NCBI RefSeq assembly: GCF_026898115.1
Contig: NZ_CP114036.1
Coordinates: 992,001 to 1,056,000 of the forward strand
DNA length: 64,000 bases
Source of the DNA: Streptomyces sp. S465
GTDB taxonomy: Bacteria; Actinomycetota; Actinomycetes; Streptomycetales; Streptomycetaceae
Reading direction: 5' to 3'
The notes under the pieces are model-generated. The model searched no databases and was not told where the DNA came from. It saw only the letters and a list, made by a program, of their open reading frames with translations. The first letter of the stretch is position 1; each line of letters starts with the position of its first letter. This document shows, one piece after another, positions 63,893-64,000 of the stretch. The translations under genes were made by a program, and so were the position numbers.

Positions 63893-64000
63893 GTAACCCG
63901 ACGACGGCAGTGCCCGTACACGACGAGCGGCCACCGACCGCGGCGGCCCCCGCCGCCGCCAAGCGCCCCGGGGCGCCGAGGAACCGGGCCCGGGAGTGGG
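63889..64000 (+). CDS. ABC sugar transporter permease, N-terminal fragment
   Basis: Starts by ATGA overlap with the binding-protein gene; first ~37 codons (MSNPTTAVPVHDERPPTAAAP, then PGAPRNRARE) are the Ala/Pro-rich cytosolic leader usual for CUT1 permeases. The rest lies beyond the window. Assigned by context. Confidence 0.65.
   Translation, partial: MSNPTTAVPVHDERPPTAAAPAAAKRPGAPRNRAREW

Overview
This is a high-GC actinomycete chromosome segment, almost certainly Streptomyces. The evidence is very strong third-position G/C bias, many GTG starts, ATGA-type gene overlaps, families typical of Streptomyces (WhiJ-like HTH/DUF397/ATPase loci, FxS-type RiPP parts, DUF6545 membrane proteins), and rare TTA leucine codons confined to a few genes. 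I see no rRNA, tRNA, CRISPR array, insertion sequence or integrase. The window opens inside cobM and closes inside a sugar permease gene.

Layout. 1-2615 (minus): cobalamin genes cobM (partial) and cobL; cobL carries a long Ala/Gly/Pro repeat tail. 2664-9556 (minus): a hexapeptide acyltransferase, a FhuF-like [2Fe-2S] protein, then the B12-dependent methylmalonyl-CoA mutase operon mutA-mutB-meaB. 9881-13695 (minus): a cytochrome P450 and an HTH / ImmA-IrrE peptidase / DUF6545 membrane-protein module. 13975-16542: a 56-residue orphan gene and a divergent FAD-monooxygenase/TetR pair with two identical perfect palindromes between them. 16624-24470: PAP2-lipid kinase fusion, DMT exporter, secreted GH16, MFS permease, and a WhiJ-like cluster. 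24540-39889: two-component system, GT4 glycosyltransferase, a zinc-ribbon SDR, a glutamine-synthetase-like plus amidohydrolase pair (FluG in two parts), an SDR, secreted GH92 mannosidase, a dehydrogenase, ECF sigma factor, glutathione peroxidase, YceI protein.

40194-52493 is the most unusual part. It encodes a small membrane protein, a nucleosidase-fold protein with a C-terminal helical adaptor, a tightly overlapped VMAP-like / MoxR AAA+ / vWA-NB-ARC-TPR operon, and on the facing strand a 58-residue RiPP-like precursor immediately followed by an HExxH peptide-hydroxylase-like enzyme. It looks like a hybrid of the vWA-MoxR-VMAP conflict systems and the FxSxx-COOH peptide systems, but no radical-SAM maturase is visible and the precursor lacks the FxSxx terminus. 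Five in-frame TTA codons lie in VMAP, MoxR, the HExxH enzyme (two) and the neighbouring lipoprotein gene. I saw none in other genes when reading by eye, which suggests bldA-dependent, developmentally late expression.

52792-54838: stress-type genes (DUF1876, phosphoribosyltransferase, DUF72). 54866-64000: two adjacent carbohydrate regulons. One is PfkB kinase plus ABC importer (minus), divergent from a DeoR regulator and a GH4 phospho-glycosidase; the other is a second DeoR regulator followed by a polyol/sugar ABC importer that runs off the window.
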